From NCBI GenBank assembly GCA_015501585.1, contig JADNRY010000007.1:682001-746000 (forward strand): DNA of 64,000 nt. The letters run 5' to 3'. The stretch is from Rhodocollybia butyracea (lineage: Eukaryota > Basidiomycota > Agaricomycetes > Agaricales > Omphalotaceae). Below are positions 46,753-58,967 of the stretch, in pieces; within the stretch, counting starts at the first letter, position 1, and each line of letters starts with the position of its first letter. A program made the position numbers and the translations under genes. The notes beneath the pieces are model-generated. The model was not told where the DNA came from. It saw nothing but the letters and a program-made list of their open reading frames with translations, and did no database searches.

Positions 46753-47855
46753 CAGACAATCAAGTTTCAAGGGTTATGCGCTGTATCATAGATTCGTATC
46801 TTTTTATCATCCCAACCACCAGACCTTGTGAGATTATGTGGTTGGTGTTGCATCCGCTCCAAAGCTCGCTCTTATCATGGACACGGACTCTATACCTTAC
46901 TGCATCGGGTGCTCATGGTGTTTATTATTGTCGTATGAGTCGTATCTAGTGCTGAGCGAACTATTTTTGATATTTGACGAGAACTGGTATAACTGACGAA
47001 CGTTCAAGCGAATAATAGATCTCACACAATCTGTAACGTAGAATACTCCTCAATGATTCAATATCATAGCATAAATACGGGTCCAGTGCTTTCGCCTGCG
47101 GGATTAAGAGCGAGCGTCATACACAGCCGCAGAGAGGGAAGAAAGATCGGCATATTATTGTACTATCACTGTGGATCCCAAAGGAAGGGATGTATATCTG
47201 GTCTGGTTGCTTCCTTTGGGACGGGTACATATGCATCTACCTTTAATTCAGCAGATTCTATCACCAGAGAGAAGCCCAAGAACGAGTATTCAAATTCAAA
47301 TTGAGTTCCTTCTTAGAACAGATTCATGCGAAATGGAATAGCTGGCTTGAAGATTTCTACGGCTAGGGTTTCAAATATCTTGACTTACAGACATGGACTG
47401 CAAGTAAGAGCCCATCAGCACGCCGATGTTTATCATCGTGCCATAAGTTAGATACGAGTGAACTTTCGTCCCAAACGAGTCTGTGCCTCGACTTCGAGCC
47501 ATCAGCCGTTCCCGAAGAACTCCAAGTGTAAACTAACATACTGATGAGATATTCCGAGTCTGATCAAGCGAATAATCAATCCTGTAAAGGCCTTGTTCTC
47601 GATGCGGCCGAGAGTCTCATATTTTAGGGGCCGATGCCTACGCTTGCGGGAAAGTTGAGGTGACATATACTTAGAGGGGGTAGGAACCTGTAGGAACCTG
47701 GAAGAGTGAATAGTATGACAGTGGAAAATGTGCATCCGAGGCCCAAACCATGAGTCCTGAATTACAGTCGTTCTGGCCATGCGGGGTAGGTTGCGTGACG
47801 CCGATGGACACGTACTAGAGGCGGAGGATAGAAAACTGCTATCTCAGTCGAAGGA
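46753..47855. other. Spacer with possible decayed membrane-protein remnants
   Basis: No intact gene. On the minus strand, short coding-like stretches occur at about 47560-47780 (ENKAFTGLIIRLIRLGISHQ) and 47400-47460 (YGTMINIGVLMGSYLQSM followed by a gtaag donor). They could be remnants of a multi-pass membrane protein. They cannot be joined into a credible model. Confidence 0.35.
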
Positions 47856-49334
47856 TTATGGGGCTAAGGATATGAAGATTAAACCCGCAAGAGCAGTCGC
47901 CAGCGCCAACGCCGGTCTCACGAATTCATTCGCCGACGCCCATTCCTTGTCTTCATACTATTCAAGGAAGGCAGATGTGGCAGAGGGTAGGTGATGCTCC
48001 TAGGAGGATGTGAGCTTGAAGTTAAGCGCATAGGAAGGATGGAAGAACCCACCAATAATGGGTTGTTTCCAAGAGTGCCGGATACTTTTGAGGTAAAGGA
48101 ATGGGAACAGGGTACAGATATGAATAAGGATTGACGAGTGGAGAGGGAATAAGCCTAGTTGAGTTGAGATAAGAACAAATAAGCAAAAGGTATGGCGGAT
48201 GCGATTAACAAAAGAATGTAAACGAGATAGGACACCTACGTATAGAGCAGTCTGATAATCCAACACCCAACAAACTTTTCGTCTTCGAAGCTGCTTTACT
48301 CTCAGCGGTGGCGTTAGCTTGAGGCGAGACCGCGTGAGCGAGGGATTTGAAGTTCTTAATGGCATTGGTACTAATCAGAACCCACGTCAATATCAGAAGA
48401 TGTACACGAAAACAGTGTAACTCACTTGCCACTCGCGACCTAGCTCTACGCCTATCTTGACGCTCTTGCATATGTCCTCGTTCCCGATCCAGCTGCAACA
48501 GGTCTCCGTCCTTGAGTTGGCATGGACGAGACTCTTGACCAATGGGTGCTAAACGGTTATGATTGAGAAAGGTACCCGAGGACGACTTTACCGATTAAGT
48601 GAACCTGCTTGTAAAAGCCGATTTGGAAGACATAGAAATGAAGCGCGGGTTTGTTTGATACCAGGATTCTACGCGAGCCGATGAATCGATGAAGATTCCC
48701 CGGCGAATTACGTCCGAACAGATACAGTAAGTGGCGGTTCTCCAGGTTCGGTATACCCAGCCTCGGATTCGGCTGAGTGTTAGATGCGAGAAGGGATGAT
48801 AAGGTAACTCTCCCGTACCAGCACATGCTGGCAAAGTGAGTATGTCGCTGAGAGTGGGTAGCAGAGTACAGAAAGGTAATGAAACAAGGAACAAAATAGA
48901 ATGATAAATAAGACGAGGTGTTTATTAGTACCGATTTCTTGTACTAGAGACGAAAACTCACCAGCACCACAGAATAGCTAAACGAATACTGTTAAACTTC
49001 TGTCGAAGTCCTTTCATACCCTTCTCCGAATCTTGTGCCATACCCACACCAAACGCCTCCAAACCTAAATCCAGAGGTATCCACACCGTGTGATAAATCA
49101 ATCCAGTTTGCACTCGGATTGAGATATCGAGTTCGGCGGGGACCTGCTTGTGACTTAGCCAGTCCCTATGCGTCTCAGGGAGGTATTTCCGAGGCGCTGT
49201 GATGGTCGGAAAGAAAGGAGTGTATTTGTCTCAGAATAAGTATGGAATTTATATATACTGTAAAATAGTTAAATAAGTAATATGACGAGGTACATACGTA
49301 GATTCGTATGAAGCTCGACAACCGACGTCGGCAT
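47856..49334 (-). CDS. Unrecognised multi-exon protein
   Basis: I do not recognise this protein, but a consistent spliced model exists. The ATG at 49334 gives MPTSVVELHTNL, then a GTATGT intron. Exon 2 (about 49189-48966) reads PRKYLPETHRDWLSHKQVPA, ELDISIRVQTGLIYHTVWIP and LDLGLEAFGVGMAQDSEKGM. After another intron (ending near 48835) comes WYGRVTLSSLLASNTQPNPR and ALHFYVFQIGFYKQVHLI. A further exon carries LLQLDRERGHMQERQDRRRA. Next is VKQLRRRKVCWVLDYQTALY (about 48240-48300). A last exon reads EDKEWASANEFVRPALALAT with a hydrophobic end (ALAGLIFISLAP) and stops at 47856. The boundaries between about 48240 and 47960 are unresolved. It may be membrane-associated through its C-terminus. Confidence 0.5.
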
Positions 49335-49924
49335 TTCAAACGTTCAACGTTCATCGACATCGATCATCTGTAGCTGTGGTGAAAAAAACAAAGATACATG
49401 AGAAAAAGAGTTTCATACCATGTTCTTCTCTCCAGATTCACAGTCATGGAGCGTGCGCGTGGTGGGCGACGATAGATACTGTAATCATATAGAGTTGAAT
49501 TTCGTTGATGAGATTGTTTACGAGTGACAAGAACCAGTCATTAGCAACATCACCCAGGTCGTTAAAGCCTGCGATGACCCCACACCTAGCCTTGAAAACT
49601 AGAGTGTCGACAGCTCTCGACTCGCGATGGTGGTGGTCGAAGAATAGAAAGTAGGCGCTGGCAGTTCTATTCTTGCCGCATCATTGGCTTACAACCGAAT
49701 CTCCCAGCTCCATGTTCAAACGTTTAGACGTTTAGATCCAGATTTGTCGCGTTTCTCCGACCTGACAGAAGAGATATTCCAGGAATTCCGAGTTGATGAG
49801 AGCTGCACTTTCGTTGATGAAAGAATGAAAGAAATACAATTGGCTAAATGACCGTGAGCGTCTATCATTCTCGTGTTCTTCCCAAACTCTCTCCGTGTCA
49901 ACAACGCCCGCAAAAAGCAGGCCG

Positions 49925-51992
49925 ATGTCAGTAATACCTCTCCATGCTCGCCTGAGCTCCATTCACCCTTTTACATCGACTGCCGAAGAATACGATACCG
50001 TCTTTGTCGCCGCCGCTAATGAAATGTCAGGCAAATACTTTGGCCCCCTTTCAACTAAAGATTTCCTCGACTACTATCTCCCAGAAACCAAAGATTTACC
50101 TAATATGCCTCTATTTCAGACCAAGGCCTCAGAAACTGATATGTATGGTGACATGGTAAGCATTATATATATATAGCTCGCTGAAAAAGCTGATGGAGTG
50201 TAGATCGCTGCCCTACAGCCATTCTGCGGAGATATCGTGCTCCTTGACACTCACGCTCACGAAGACCCCGATTCGGGTGTCTTCCTTGGCCGGCGCATCA
50301 AACCAGACATCTCCTTTTACGACAAATCCAACATGCCTGCTTCTGGCGATAATCCTACCAACGCTAAAACGATGCTAGGCTTCATGGAATTCAAGAATAA
50401 TCCAGATGATGAACCTTTTTCTGCTGATGGGACGACAGATTTTGAACGAGATGTTGCCAAAGCCAGAGATACTCGGGGACAGATTGCCGTATACAACACT
50501 TCCATCTCTGCATCTCAGTTTCGTACACGTGTCTTCTCAGTCTTTATCAACAAGTCGACATGTAGGCTCATGTGTGCGGCTCGATGTGGCACCTTTGTCA
50601 CAGAAAGTTTCCACTACACCAAGGACCCATCGCTTGCTACCTTTTTCTGGCGTCTGTCTCATTCCAGTCCTGAAACTCGTGGAATTGACACCACCTGTAC
50701 CCGAGTCACGGGAACAAGCGTGGAGATAGCTGAGGCGCGTCAAGCGTTGGACTTGTCGGTTACTGCGCCGCTGTACAAAGTTTCCGTGGTCGATGAGGTG
50801 TCAGCTGAACCATCGTACTACCTCGTCTCTGATCCATTCACTACTTCCCACCACAGCCACACCGGTCGCTGTAGTCGCTGTTTCCGAGCGTATGATTTAA
50901 AACGGAAAAGGGTGGTCTTGTTGAAGGATAATTGGAGGGTACTTGGCTATGATGCGGAAGGTAAGACCTATCGGGACTTGAACTTGAAAAAGATTCAGAA
51001 TATTCCCCAACTCGTTACCGCTGGAGACGTGTTACAATCCCCGGGATGGAAATGTGGCGATGAACCTTTCCTGGAAGACCAGCAACGCAGAGTTCATTAC
51101 CACTACCGTCTCGTTCTCGATACCGTTGGTCATTCTCTCGATCATTTCAAGTCCACTTGGGGGCTAGTCAATGCTATTCTCGATGCTATGATTGGTGAAG
51201 CTTCTTATCTTTCCGTCGGTCTACAAATCTGATAATCTTTTTGTTTTCTAGCCCACCAAGAAGCCTTCCAAGCTGACCGCCTCCATAGGGATATCTCTGT
51301 CGGAAATATAATTATCACCGATGCTGGATGTTAATTGACTGGGAACTCTCTAAGCGGTTGGACCAGAGATCATACGAGAAAACTGTGAGTGGTGTGGGAA
51401 TATCTCAATCCACAGTTTTCTGAATAGTGTGTCTAGGGAACTTGGCAGTTTAGGTCTGTTCGTATGCTTGAAGCGAACATTGAAAATCCGGTCGAGCATT
51501 CTGTAGGCGATGATGTCGAATCTTTTCTCTGGGTCCTGTCTTGGGTTGTGGTTCGAAACGCGCCCAGTAGCATGACTGATGAAATTCGTGCCGACTTTCT
51601 CGAAACCTTTGACCAACGCTTTGCTGCCGGGCGTGCAAAGAAGAGGCTTTTGCAGACTGGCGCGACGACTTTTCGGCAGATGGAAATTGACACTCCAGGT
51701 TAAAAACCTTCTCGCAAAACTCTGGAGCCACTTTGGTGGACGATACGGTTCAGAACTGTTCGCAATGATGAAGAAAAGATCAGAGGCTGATGCCGACCAA
51801 TGGCTGCAGCAACTAGAGACTCATGATTGGATGGTTGGAGAGTTGAAGGCGGCACTTGTTGATGAAGAGTGGGAAAATCTTGGTGATGCTAGCGTTGCTC
51901 ATCAGGTCATAATCACGAGGAAGACGCAGACAGAAAACCAGAAAAAGCGCAAGTCAGTAATGACCGAGTATGGTCAGGACCCCGGACTATAG
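49925..51992 (+). CDS. FunK1-family protein kinase with two frame breaks
   Basis: FunK1 kinases are an eukaryotic-like protein kinase family expanded in mushrooms; their substrates are mostly unknown. The ATG at 49925 opens MSVIPLHARLSSIHPFTSTA. After an intron comes the FunK1 N-terminal region (LLDTHAHEDPDSGVFLGRRI, KPDISFYDK, LGFMEFKNNPDDEPF). The kinase fold includes VVLLKDNWR and the catalytic loop LHRDISVGNIII (about 51285). The next expected segment, LIDWELSKRLD (metal-binding loop), is present but in another frame, with a stop codon right after ITDAGC (about 51333). TGTWQFRSVRML and HSVGDDVESFLWVLSWVVV follow. A second frame change near 51695 separates FRQMEIDTPG from VKNLLAKLWSHFGGRYG. 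No intron fits in either gap. It is either a young pseudogene or two single-base assembly errors. Confidence 0.85.
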
Positions 51993-52027
51993 GTTTGGAA
52001 CCCTGATCCCAATTTTCTTCAATTGGA

Positions 52028-52460
52028 CCACTATGATGCGAACTATGAGGGTCCAAAAATGACCAAGAAAGCGCAAAAACGTAAATTTTGCGTTTTTTCG
52101 AGTTTCGGAGCGTTTTTGGGCGCATAAAGGGTCTAAATTCGTCGAAAAAGTAGCATATATAATATATATTTTTCTTGTACAGGACTCTGCACCATACAGT
52201 TAAAGCACTGATATCTGTTGGGAAGACACTGAGTATTCACTGCAGAAACCACAGAAACAAGACATGGATTGTGATTCTCAACTAGATATTCACCAAAAAA
52301 AAAATTCTATCTGGAGCTTACTGGAGCTTACTGACCACCTTACCGGTGCTGTAGCCCAACTTGATGCGAACCCCTCCGGAGGCTCCGCCTGCGGCGGCCA
52401 CTATGATGCGAACTCGAGACGAGGGTTAACCCCCATTTTGGGCACCTTTATGATGCGAAC
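52028..52460. repeat. Dispersed atgatgcgaac repeat cluster
   Basis: The 17-mer ccactatgatgcgaact occurs perfectly at 52028-52044 and 52398-52414. Shorter versions (tgatgcgaac) occur at 52362-52371 and 52448-52460. The flanks share gggtcc words, and a tandem tggagcttac pair lies at 52313-52332. Near 52073-52100 there is an inverted repeat cgcaaaa/ttttgcg. This looks like a fragmentary, non-coding mobile or satellite-like sequence in the spacer after the FunK1 gene. Confidence 0.65.
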
Positions 52461-53172
52461 CGGGATTCTGGGGTCCTGTATGGTCCTTTGCCGCCGCACA
52501 ATAGACAAAGGAGATTGAGGACTATGTAGGCTTGTATGTTTGAGGTATGTATGTCTGTCTGTCAGGCAGATAGAGTTTTATACGCGGACCAGGAAAAGTC
52601 AATGCCGGTCATCAGCGATCGTCGGCGACCGTCGGTTGGGCTAGGGTCTTTCTATTGACATACATTTTGGCCATTTTACAACGTCTACATAAGCGAAGTA
52701 CATTGTCCATGTCGACTCGTTAGTTACCATTTATTATGAGTTAGTGTTAAAAAGTGTTTTTGTAGTTCCTCAAAATTATAGTGATGATTCTGAGGTTTCG
52801 CCCATTTATTGCACTCTACAGTTACACGTCGAAAGATTCAAGCTAATTTAGCATATAAGGGAGAGTCGAGACGGAAAGCCAAGAGTCATTTTCGCTATAT
52901 TTGCTTTGATTCGTGTGAATAACCTGTTTTTGGCTTGTTCTGCTTTGACATTGATTCGAACACATTTATATTTCCTTGCTCCTTGTATTCGTTCTGCTTT
53001 CTACTTTGTTCTGCTGTCCTTGTCTTTTACGTCTAATCCACGATATACCGCACACCACGACGACGAATTCTAACTGACAACAACGGAAACACGAAGACCA
53101 ACCAACAAGACTTGACGACATATTCGACTTCACGTATACATTACAGCCAAAAACCTCCGAATCTAATGAGAG
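52461..53172. other. Promoter/5' spacer of the WDD-repeat gene
   Basis: No gene seen. It includes a gtctgtctgtcaggcaga slip-type sequence near 52552. The last 170 bp are shared with the downstream duplicated copy, where homology starts at about 53005. Confidence 0.45.
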
Positions 53173-56100
53173 ATGGATGATCCAGAATCTGGTTCGTGTA
53201 CCTTCTCAACGCGTCCTAGTTGTTTCTGATATCCCCAAACCAGAAAACTGGGACGATGCTTTCGAGTTGGAAGCAGGTACAGGAAGCAGAAAAGAACGAA
53301 CACGGGTGTCTACTGCTTCTTCGCAAATAACAGAAGACTGGGACGCGGAAAGTCATAGTCGGAACCCTTCCAGCGGTCCCTCGACACCAATTCGACGCCA
53401 GTTACTTTCCAACTCTGAAGCTGAAAACTGGGACGATGATTTTGAAGACAAGACCGATTCGCCTGTACAGAAAACCCACAGAAAACAGCCTGAAAAACCA
53501 ATTTCACCAAGTCAAACCAAAGAACACGAGAATTGGGATGAGGAATTTGAACATGATGGCGGTTTACACGCCGCCAATTTTAACGACGCCGACGAAGCAG
53601 ACGACGATATGGACGATTTCAACGCCGACGATAGAGAAGAAGACCAGACTGTCACTGCGCGCTCACGGAGAGTAGCATTGTCACGCTTGGCTGTATACTC
53701 TCCCCCTCCGCCAGTTCCCCCATTGCCAGACGACTTATTTCTTTCTCCTCACGAACACGAGTTCAACCTTCCTGGCCCTTCTCGCTCTCCAACAGCTTCT
53801 GTATTCTCCGTTCCTGCCTCGCATTATTCATACAATTCCACGACACATTTACGGCCTTCTGGGCGCTTGGGTAACCTGCCAGCGAGTCCACCGATACACA
53901 AGGAAAGAGAAAGGAGAAGACTTCGGAAAAAGAGCAAAGCTAGTAAACCGGATTCGTTGATTATGGCTGGAAATTCCAGTAGAGAGAGCATCGGGAGACC
54001 AATCACCCCGAGTTGTCCCATGCTCCCTCTCGCAGAACACCCAGTCCCATACCACAAACTAATGCAAGGAGAGCTAGCATGCTTAGCACTCCTTCCACAC
54101 CAGAGAGACCAGGCGCCATCGATGGACTACCCTCACCACCACCAACAAACGGGAAAACACCCCTTCTTACGCGTATCGGCAGCGTGAAGAAAAAGTGGGC
54201 TGTGCGGAAAAGAGACAAGAGGGCTAGTTCGACGCCTAGTGAGGTTATGATGCAAGAGCAGGAGCAGGAAGGTTAGTATTCGATATCTATCTGGATCTAT
54301 CTGGATCTATCTGGATCTGAATACTAATAGGTTCAATAGTTCCGCCCAAGCAATCCACAAATTGGTTCCTTCGTGCCACAAGTGGTGGAAGCTCCTCGTC
54401 TCAGGATGTCAATGAATCCGATTCCCAAACACCTAAAGCTAAACCCAAATCCAAATCACGCTATTCCCTTGCTCAAACCGAGGTTCATCCGCCTCCGCTC
54501 CTCCCACCATTTGAACCCTCCGAAACCGCACACCCAGAAACGCCCTCAAAGCTGGTAAAGAGAAAGAGCTTGGGGTTCGTTCAATTGCGCTCGAGGAATA
54601 ATCCTGTGGTTCCGCCGCGCAATCCAGCTCGGAAGGCTTCAGCCAACGCTGCGTCGACGAGCGATTTACCGTCGGATTTAGAGGCCGAGCTTCAATCTGT
54701 ACATGTACCTACACCCTCTACAAAGCAAGAACTTCATGCACAGTCCCGCCATACGTCGTACTCGGCGTACTATGGAGGTATCGGACTTGGTCGTGCCGGT
54801 GATGCCGTGAGAAGTACAGACCATGTTGATAGTATCGATCAGGATGATAGGAGAAGTAGTAGTAGGAGGTCGCTCTCGAGAACCCGTTCGCGGTCTCAGA
54901 GCAAGAGCCGAGATCGTGATCGTGATAGATCCGAGGTACGGGAGACACGAGAGAGCAATAAAGACGGGAGAGAAGGGAGCAGAGGATTCATGGGTTCTGT
55001 TAGACGCATATCGTTTGGTGGGAATAAGGAAGGGGGAAAGCAGCCGCAGACGAAACATAAACGTACGAAAAGTGGCGTTTCTTTGGCTAGTGTGACGGAG
55101 GGAATTAAGAAATCCTTGGAGAGGAAGGCACTTGGGAAAGAGAGGAGCGATGATACCGTAGGAAGGATAAGTTGTGATGATGTGGATATCGATGTCGATT
55201 CCTCACACTCCCAACCACTCTCACCGATCGAGTTGTCACTGTCTCCACCTTCGCCTCCGCAGACATTTTCACATGCTACAACTAGTCTTAATTCTCCGCT
55301 GTCCTCACCATTACCATCCTCATCGGTGTTATTATCCAAGTCTTCCAGCTCGACTGTTGTCCCAAGCCCCATTCGACCCCCTGCCCTTCCACCTCATCCT
55401 CAAATACAGACACAATCACAAACGGCATCACTGGGGCGTTCGACTGTGTTGATAGGTTCTTCTGGGGAGGGAAAGCCAAAGGTTAGGATCGTTTTTCTAT
55501 TTCTCTTAGTATATGTACTGATTTGTTTTTTTTTAAACATAGGAATTCTGGCCTCCTCAACTTCCATGCCCCAAGGTGCCAGCATAGGTGTAGGCGGATC
55601 TGCGTCTTCACCCTTCGTATCCTCCCTCGGTCAAGGGACAGTTCCCCGTCGAAACTCACTCGGTGATTTGAAATTAGGTGAACTGAAGATTCCTGCTCGG
55701 ATCAGCCAGGCTCAGGTTGGATTGAGGAGAGATCTGGGGATGGTAAAGGAGTTTGCGGGCAGAGTTGAACGTGAGTGTTTGCCCTCGAAAATTTTGTGAT
55801 GATGATGATGTCTGATTATTCTTCAATCTACACCTAGAACTTAAAAATCTCCAGTCGACGTACCATCATCTTGTTGTCGAGGTGCAAGGGGTTTTGGATG
55901 CTCAGCACGCGCAACACGCAGGGCATGGAATTCGGGCTGTGTCTCCTTCGAGTACTTTCTCGTCCTCTCCACCGACACATTCTGCAGCGGCGGAGGAGGA
56001 AGACTTGAAAGATGAGGACAATGGAAAAAGTGGTTCGAACGACCCAGACTCGGATTCGTACAAACACCTCGCCGCAGCATTTTATACTATCAATTCGAAA

Positions 56101-58322
56101 TACAAGATCGCATGGGAGTGTGCAGAGTTGTTGATTGAACTTGGAGGAAGACCTTCATCTTCTGGAGCTGGTACTTTTTACTCTTTTATTTTTTGCTCTT
56201 AGATCTGATTCAAACCCGGCTGTTCTCTTTATCCTTTAGGTACATCCATCAATGGCTCCAACCCCAGCCTTCCTCCACCCACGAGCACCTCTGCGCCTCA
56301 TACCCTTGATTCTCAGGTCTTGGACGGTTTGAGCAGCCAGTCTAAAAAGAGCAGAGAAAGAGCAGTTACCTTATCTGGGGAGCAGCAGTCTTCTTCCAAG
56401 CCTGGGACGCCAACACCAGGGTCGTATGGGTCATCGCATATGTCGTACAACTATGATTCATCTTCGTATGGCTCCTACGGTTCATCCTACGAGTCCTCGT
56501 ATGGATCAAATGACGGAGGAAATGCAGCCCCAAGCAAACCTACATTGACGACAACACCGAATTTAGCCTGGCGTGCGTCAACCGGCCGACACGATCTCAG
56601 CCAACGCCAGCTTGTACTGTTGAGGGAAATGTTGAACAACTCTGATTCGAGCTTTGTGACAGAGGCGACGTCGGGGGTATATTCTCCGAGCTCGCCGTCC
56701 CCTCTAGGTCTCCCATTTGGCGCCCAGCCCCCTCAGCCTCATCCTTTATCTGCTCATTCCCAAACTTCAGCTTTATTCTCGTCTTCGTATCACCATCCAT
56801 ACCCTCGTCCAAACTCTGCGCTCTCCGGACTTTCTACATCTGGAGAATCCCCTACCTCCAATCTCGCCCTCACTTCAAATGAACATGAAAACGAAACGAT
56901 AGTCAACCGCGAATGGCGCTGGGGAGGCGGAGCGATGGGCAATGGTTGGATTGGTGGAGACGGGATGAATAGTACAGTCACACTTCCTTCGGAACCTTCT
57001 GAAGTCTCGGAAGACAGTTCAGCGTATCATACCGGGAAAGCGGGAAACGCAGGAGAGAAGAGGAGGAGAAGCAGCAAACTGAAGGGGATGACTGGATTGA
57101 GGGACATGTTGAAGTCCTTGACGCGACAAGGGAATAATACCGTTATCCCTACTCCACCTACCGGACTTCCAGCGCCTTCGACGACTTCCCTCAATACCAA
57201 CACGGATTCGTCGTCTCATCACCGGTATCCTCATGCTCGAATTGGAACCACCACTGGAGGAACACCGGGTATATATGGCAGGAGAAGATCGAAAACTAGC
57301 TCGGGGCCTGATGCGGGAAGTTCGATTCGGGATCGCGAGTACGACTATCAGCGCTCTCAGACCCCACAGGTGGCGCATACTGCATCCTCGCTTTCTGTAA
57401 AGGCGTCCCCCGAAGACCTTCGTTGGCTAGTATATTCCGAATCGGAGGATCTAAGGACCGGGAGAAAGAGAAGGAGAAGGAGAGAGGGTCACCAAGCTCA
57501 ACGTACCTTGCGGCAGGGATCTCCACCGAAAATGTAGCTCATACTCGGGAGAGTAGTGGAACCAACGGGACTAGCGATGAAGACTGGGATAGACTGGAGT
57601 ACCCACATGACTCTCAGGATTCTGCCGATAATGGTGTTCGGGGAGGCGCTTCACCAAAGTTATTATTGAAGAGTCCCAAGAGCTCCAGAAGCTTCAAGAA
57701 TCCTTCGAATCAGAATCAGAACACATCATCGACGATTCGTGGTCGGTCTCCGTATATGGAGCAGGATGCCCAACTACCCCCGCTTCCTCCTCCTCAACGA
57801 CGTTCGCCGTCCGTCGGAACCTCTGGAAATGGAAGTGGTAGGAACTCGAGGGCTGCATCCGCATCTGCATCTCAAACGTCATTATCCCTGGCAGCTTCTC
57901 CTCCATCCATCGGTGTGCCAGGTGTTCCCCCGCGCGCGACCCGTCTGTCGAATGTCGAGGAGGCTGAGAACACAGACCGTGAAGACCGGGTGGACAGAGG
58001 AGATCCCCGAGCCTCTAGAACGTCCCTGGCTTCAACGTCAGGATTGAAGCGTACTGGCTCGAGTCCCGTGCAGTTTAAACTCGGTGCCAAAACCGGCTCG
58101 GTAAGATCGATGCCTCCACAGCTTTTACAGCAACAGTTGCAACAGGGTAACAGTAATTATGGCGCCGGGGGAGGTGGATATGGTGGTTACACCAAACTAG
58201 CCATGACCCCTGAGAACATCAAACCTCTTTTGGAGAACGCGAAGGAGGTGCATACGAGGTTGACCGACTGTATCAGGGAGATTCGGGCTTTAATGGGTAT
58301 TCGCAGTAACACTTCTGGTTAA
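53173..58322 (+). CDS. Low-complexity WDD-repeat protein, Byr4/Bfa1-like candidate
   Basis: Splicing from the ATG at 53173 gives MDDPES joined to ENWDDAFELEA, EDWDAES, ENWDDDFEDK and ENWDEEFEHDG: four E-N/D-W-D repeats in the first 100 residues. A conserved-looking TARSRRVALSRL follows, then very long Ser/Pro/Arg-rich sequence. Islands of order are GKTPLLTRIGSVKKKWAV, LVKRKSLGFVQLRSRNNPV, LRRDLGMVKEFAGRVEELKN, SYKHLAAAFYTINSKYKIAW, LRDMLKSLTRQGN and, at the end, ENIKPLLENAKEVHTRLTDC. WDDDF repeats recall Byr4/Bfa1, the GAP scaffold of the septation/mitotic-exit pathway; I rate that name as tentative. The frame breaks by one base at about 54012 and again near 57428 with no room for an intron. 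An intron at 54272-54330 contains a tandem repeat. Confidence 0.7.
54283..54318. repeat. Intronic tandem repeat (tatctggatc)
   Basis: Three tandem copies of tatctggatc fill most of the 59-nt intron 54272-54330 of the WDD-repeat gene. The intron keeps a good donor (gttagt), a tactaat branch site and a tag acceptor. Slippage here would change intron length without touching the protein. Confidence 0.75.
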
Positions 58323-58967
58323 GACTCATTTTCGATGTTCCTGTTTACATTTTTACACTCGCTTTTGGCATCCGCATACTGCATCTACTTTACATACAGT
58401 ATTTATCCTATCTCACCACTGCTTTGGACTTGTTCATCTCATTCATGCCGCTTACATACATACTTGTTTTCGAAGCTTGTTCTTCTCCCCATTGGTTTCT
58501 GTGCATTTATTCAATCTGCATCTGCTGTCGTTGTTTATTTTTTTTTCCAATTTTACTCAGTTACTTGATAGTTATCCCTTACAAACTAGTGCCCAATAAA
58601 TCATCTTTCCTCTAGAGTCTCTAAAATGTGTTTTACGTTAAAGGATGGGTCAGAGCACGGTGGTACTTGATCGTTTTCCACGCAGAGGCTCTCTTAGATA
58701 TTCTGAGGAGCTTAGGACGGAGCTCAATCTTGAAATGCACCAGAACATATAAGTACTAGTCGAGATATTTAACACCATAGTTAGAAAGGATTGCAAGTAC
58801 GGAAAAGCCGAAACGGGATTCAAATGAATGTAGACTCGCAACAAAATTAATAGCAGAAATTGCTTTACAGATGGATCAGTTATATGAACGTCTTAGAAGG
58901 AAGGAAGGACTGACATCTGAAGAATTGTCTTGATATTAGGGTTGGAATGTTGGCAACCTGGACCACA
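58323..58967. other. Convergent spacer, 3' flank of the WDD-repeat gene
   Basis: No gene seen. The whole stretch is recognisable again at about 61577-62160, so it belongs to the duplicated block. Confidence 0.6.

Noticed and set aside
54678..55372. Long minus-strand open frames inside the WDD-repeat gene.
   Set aside because: They are antisense shadows of the Ser/Arg-rich plus-strand exon, caused by biased composition.
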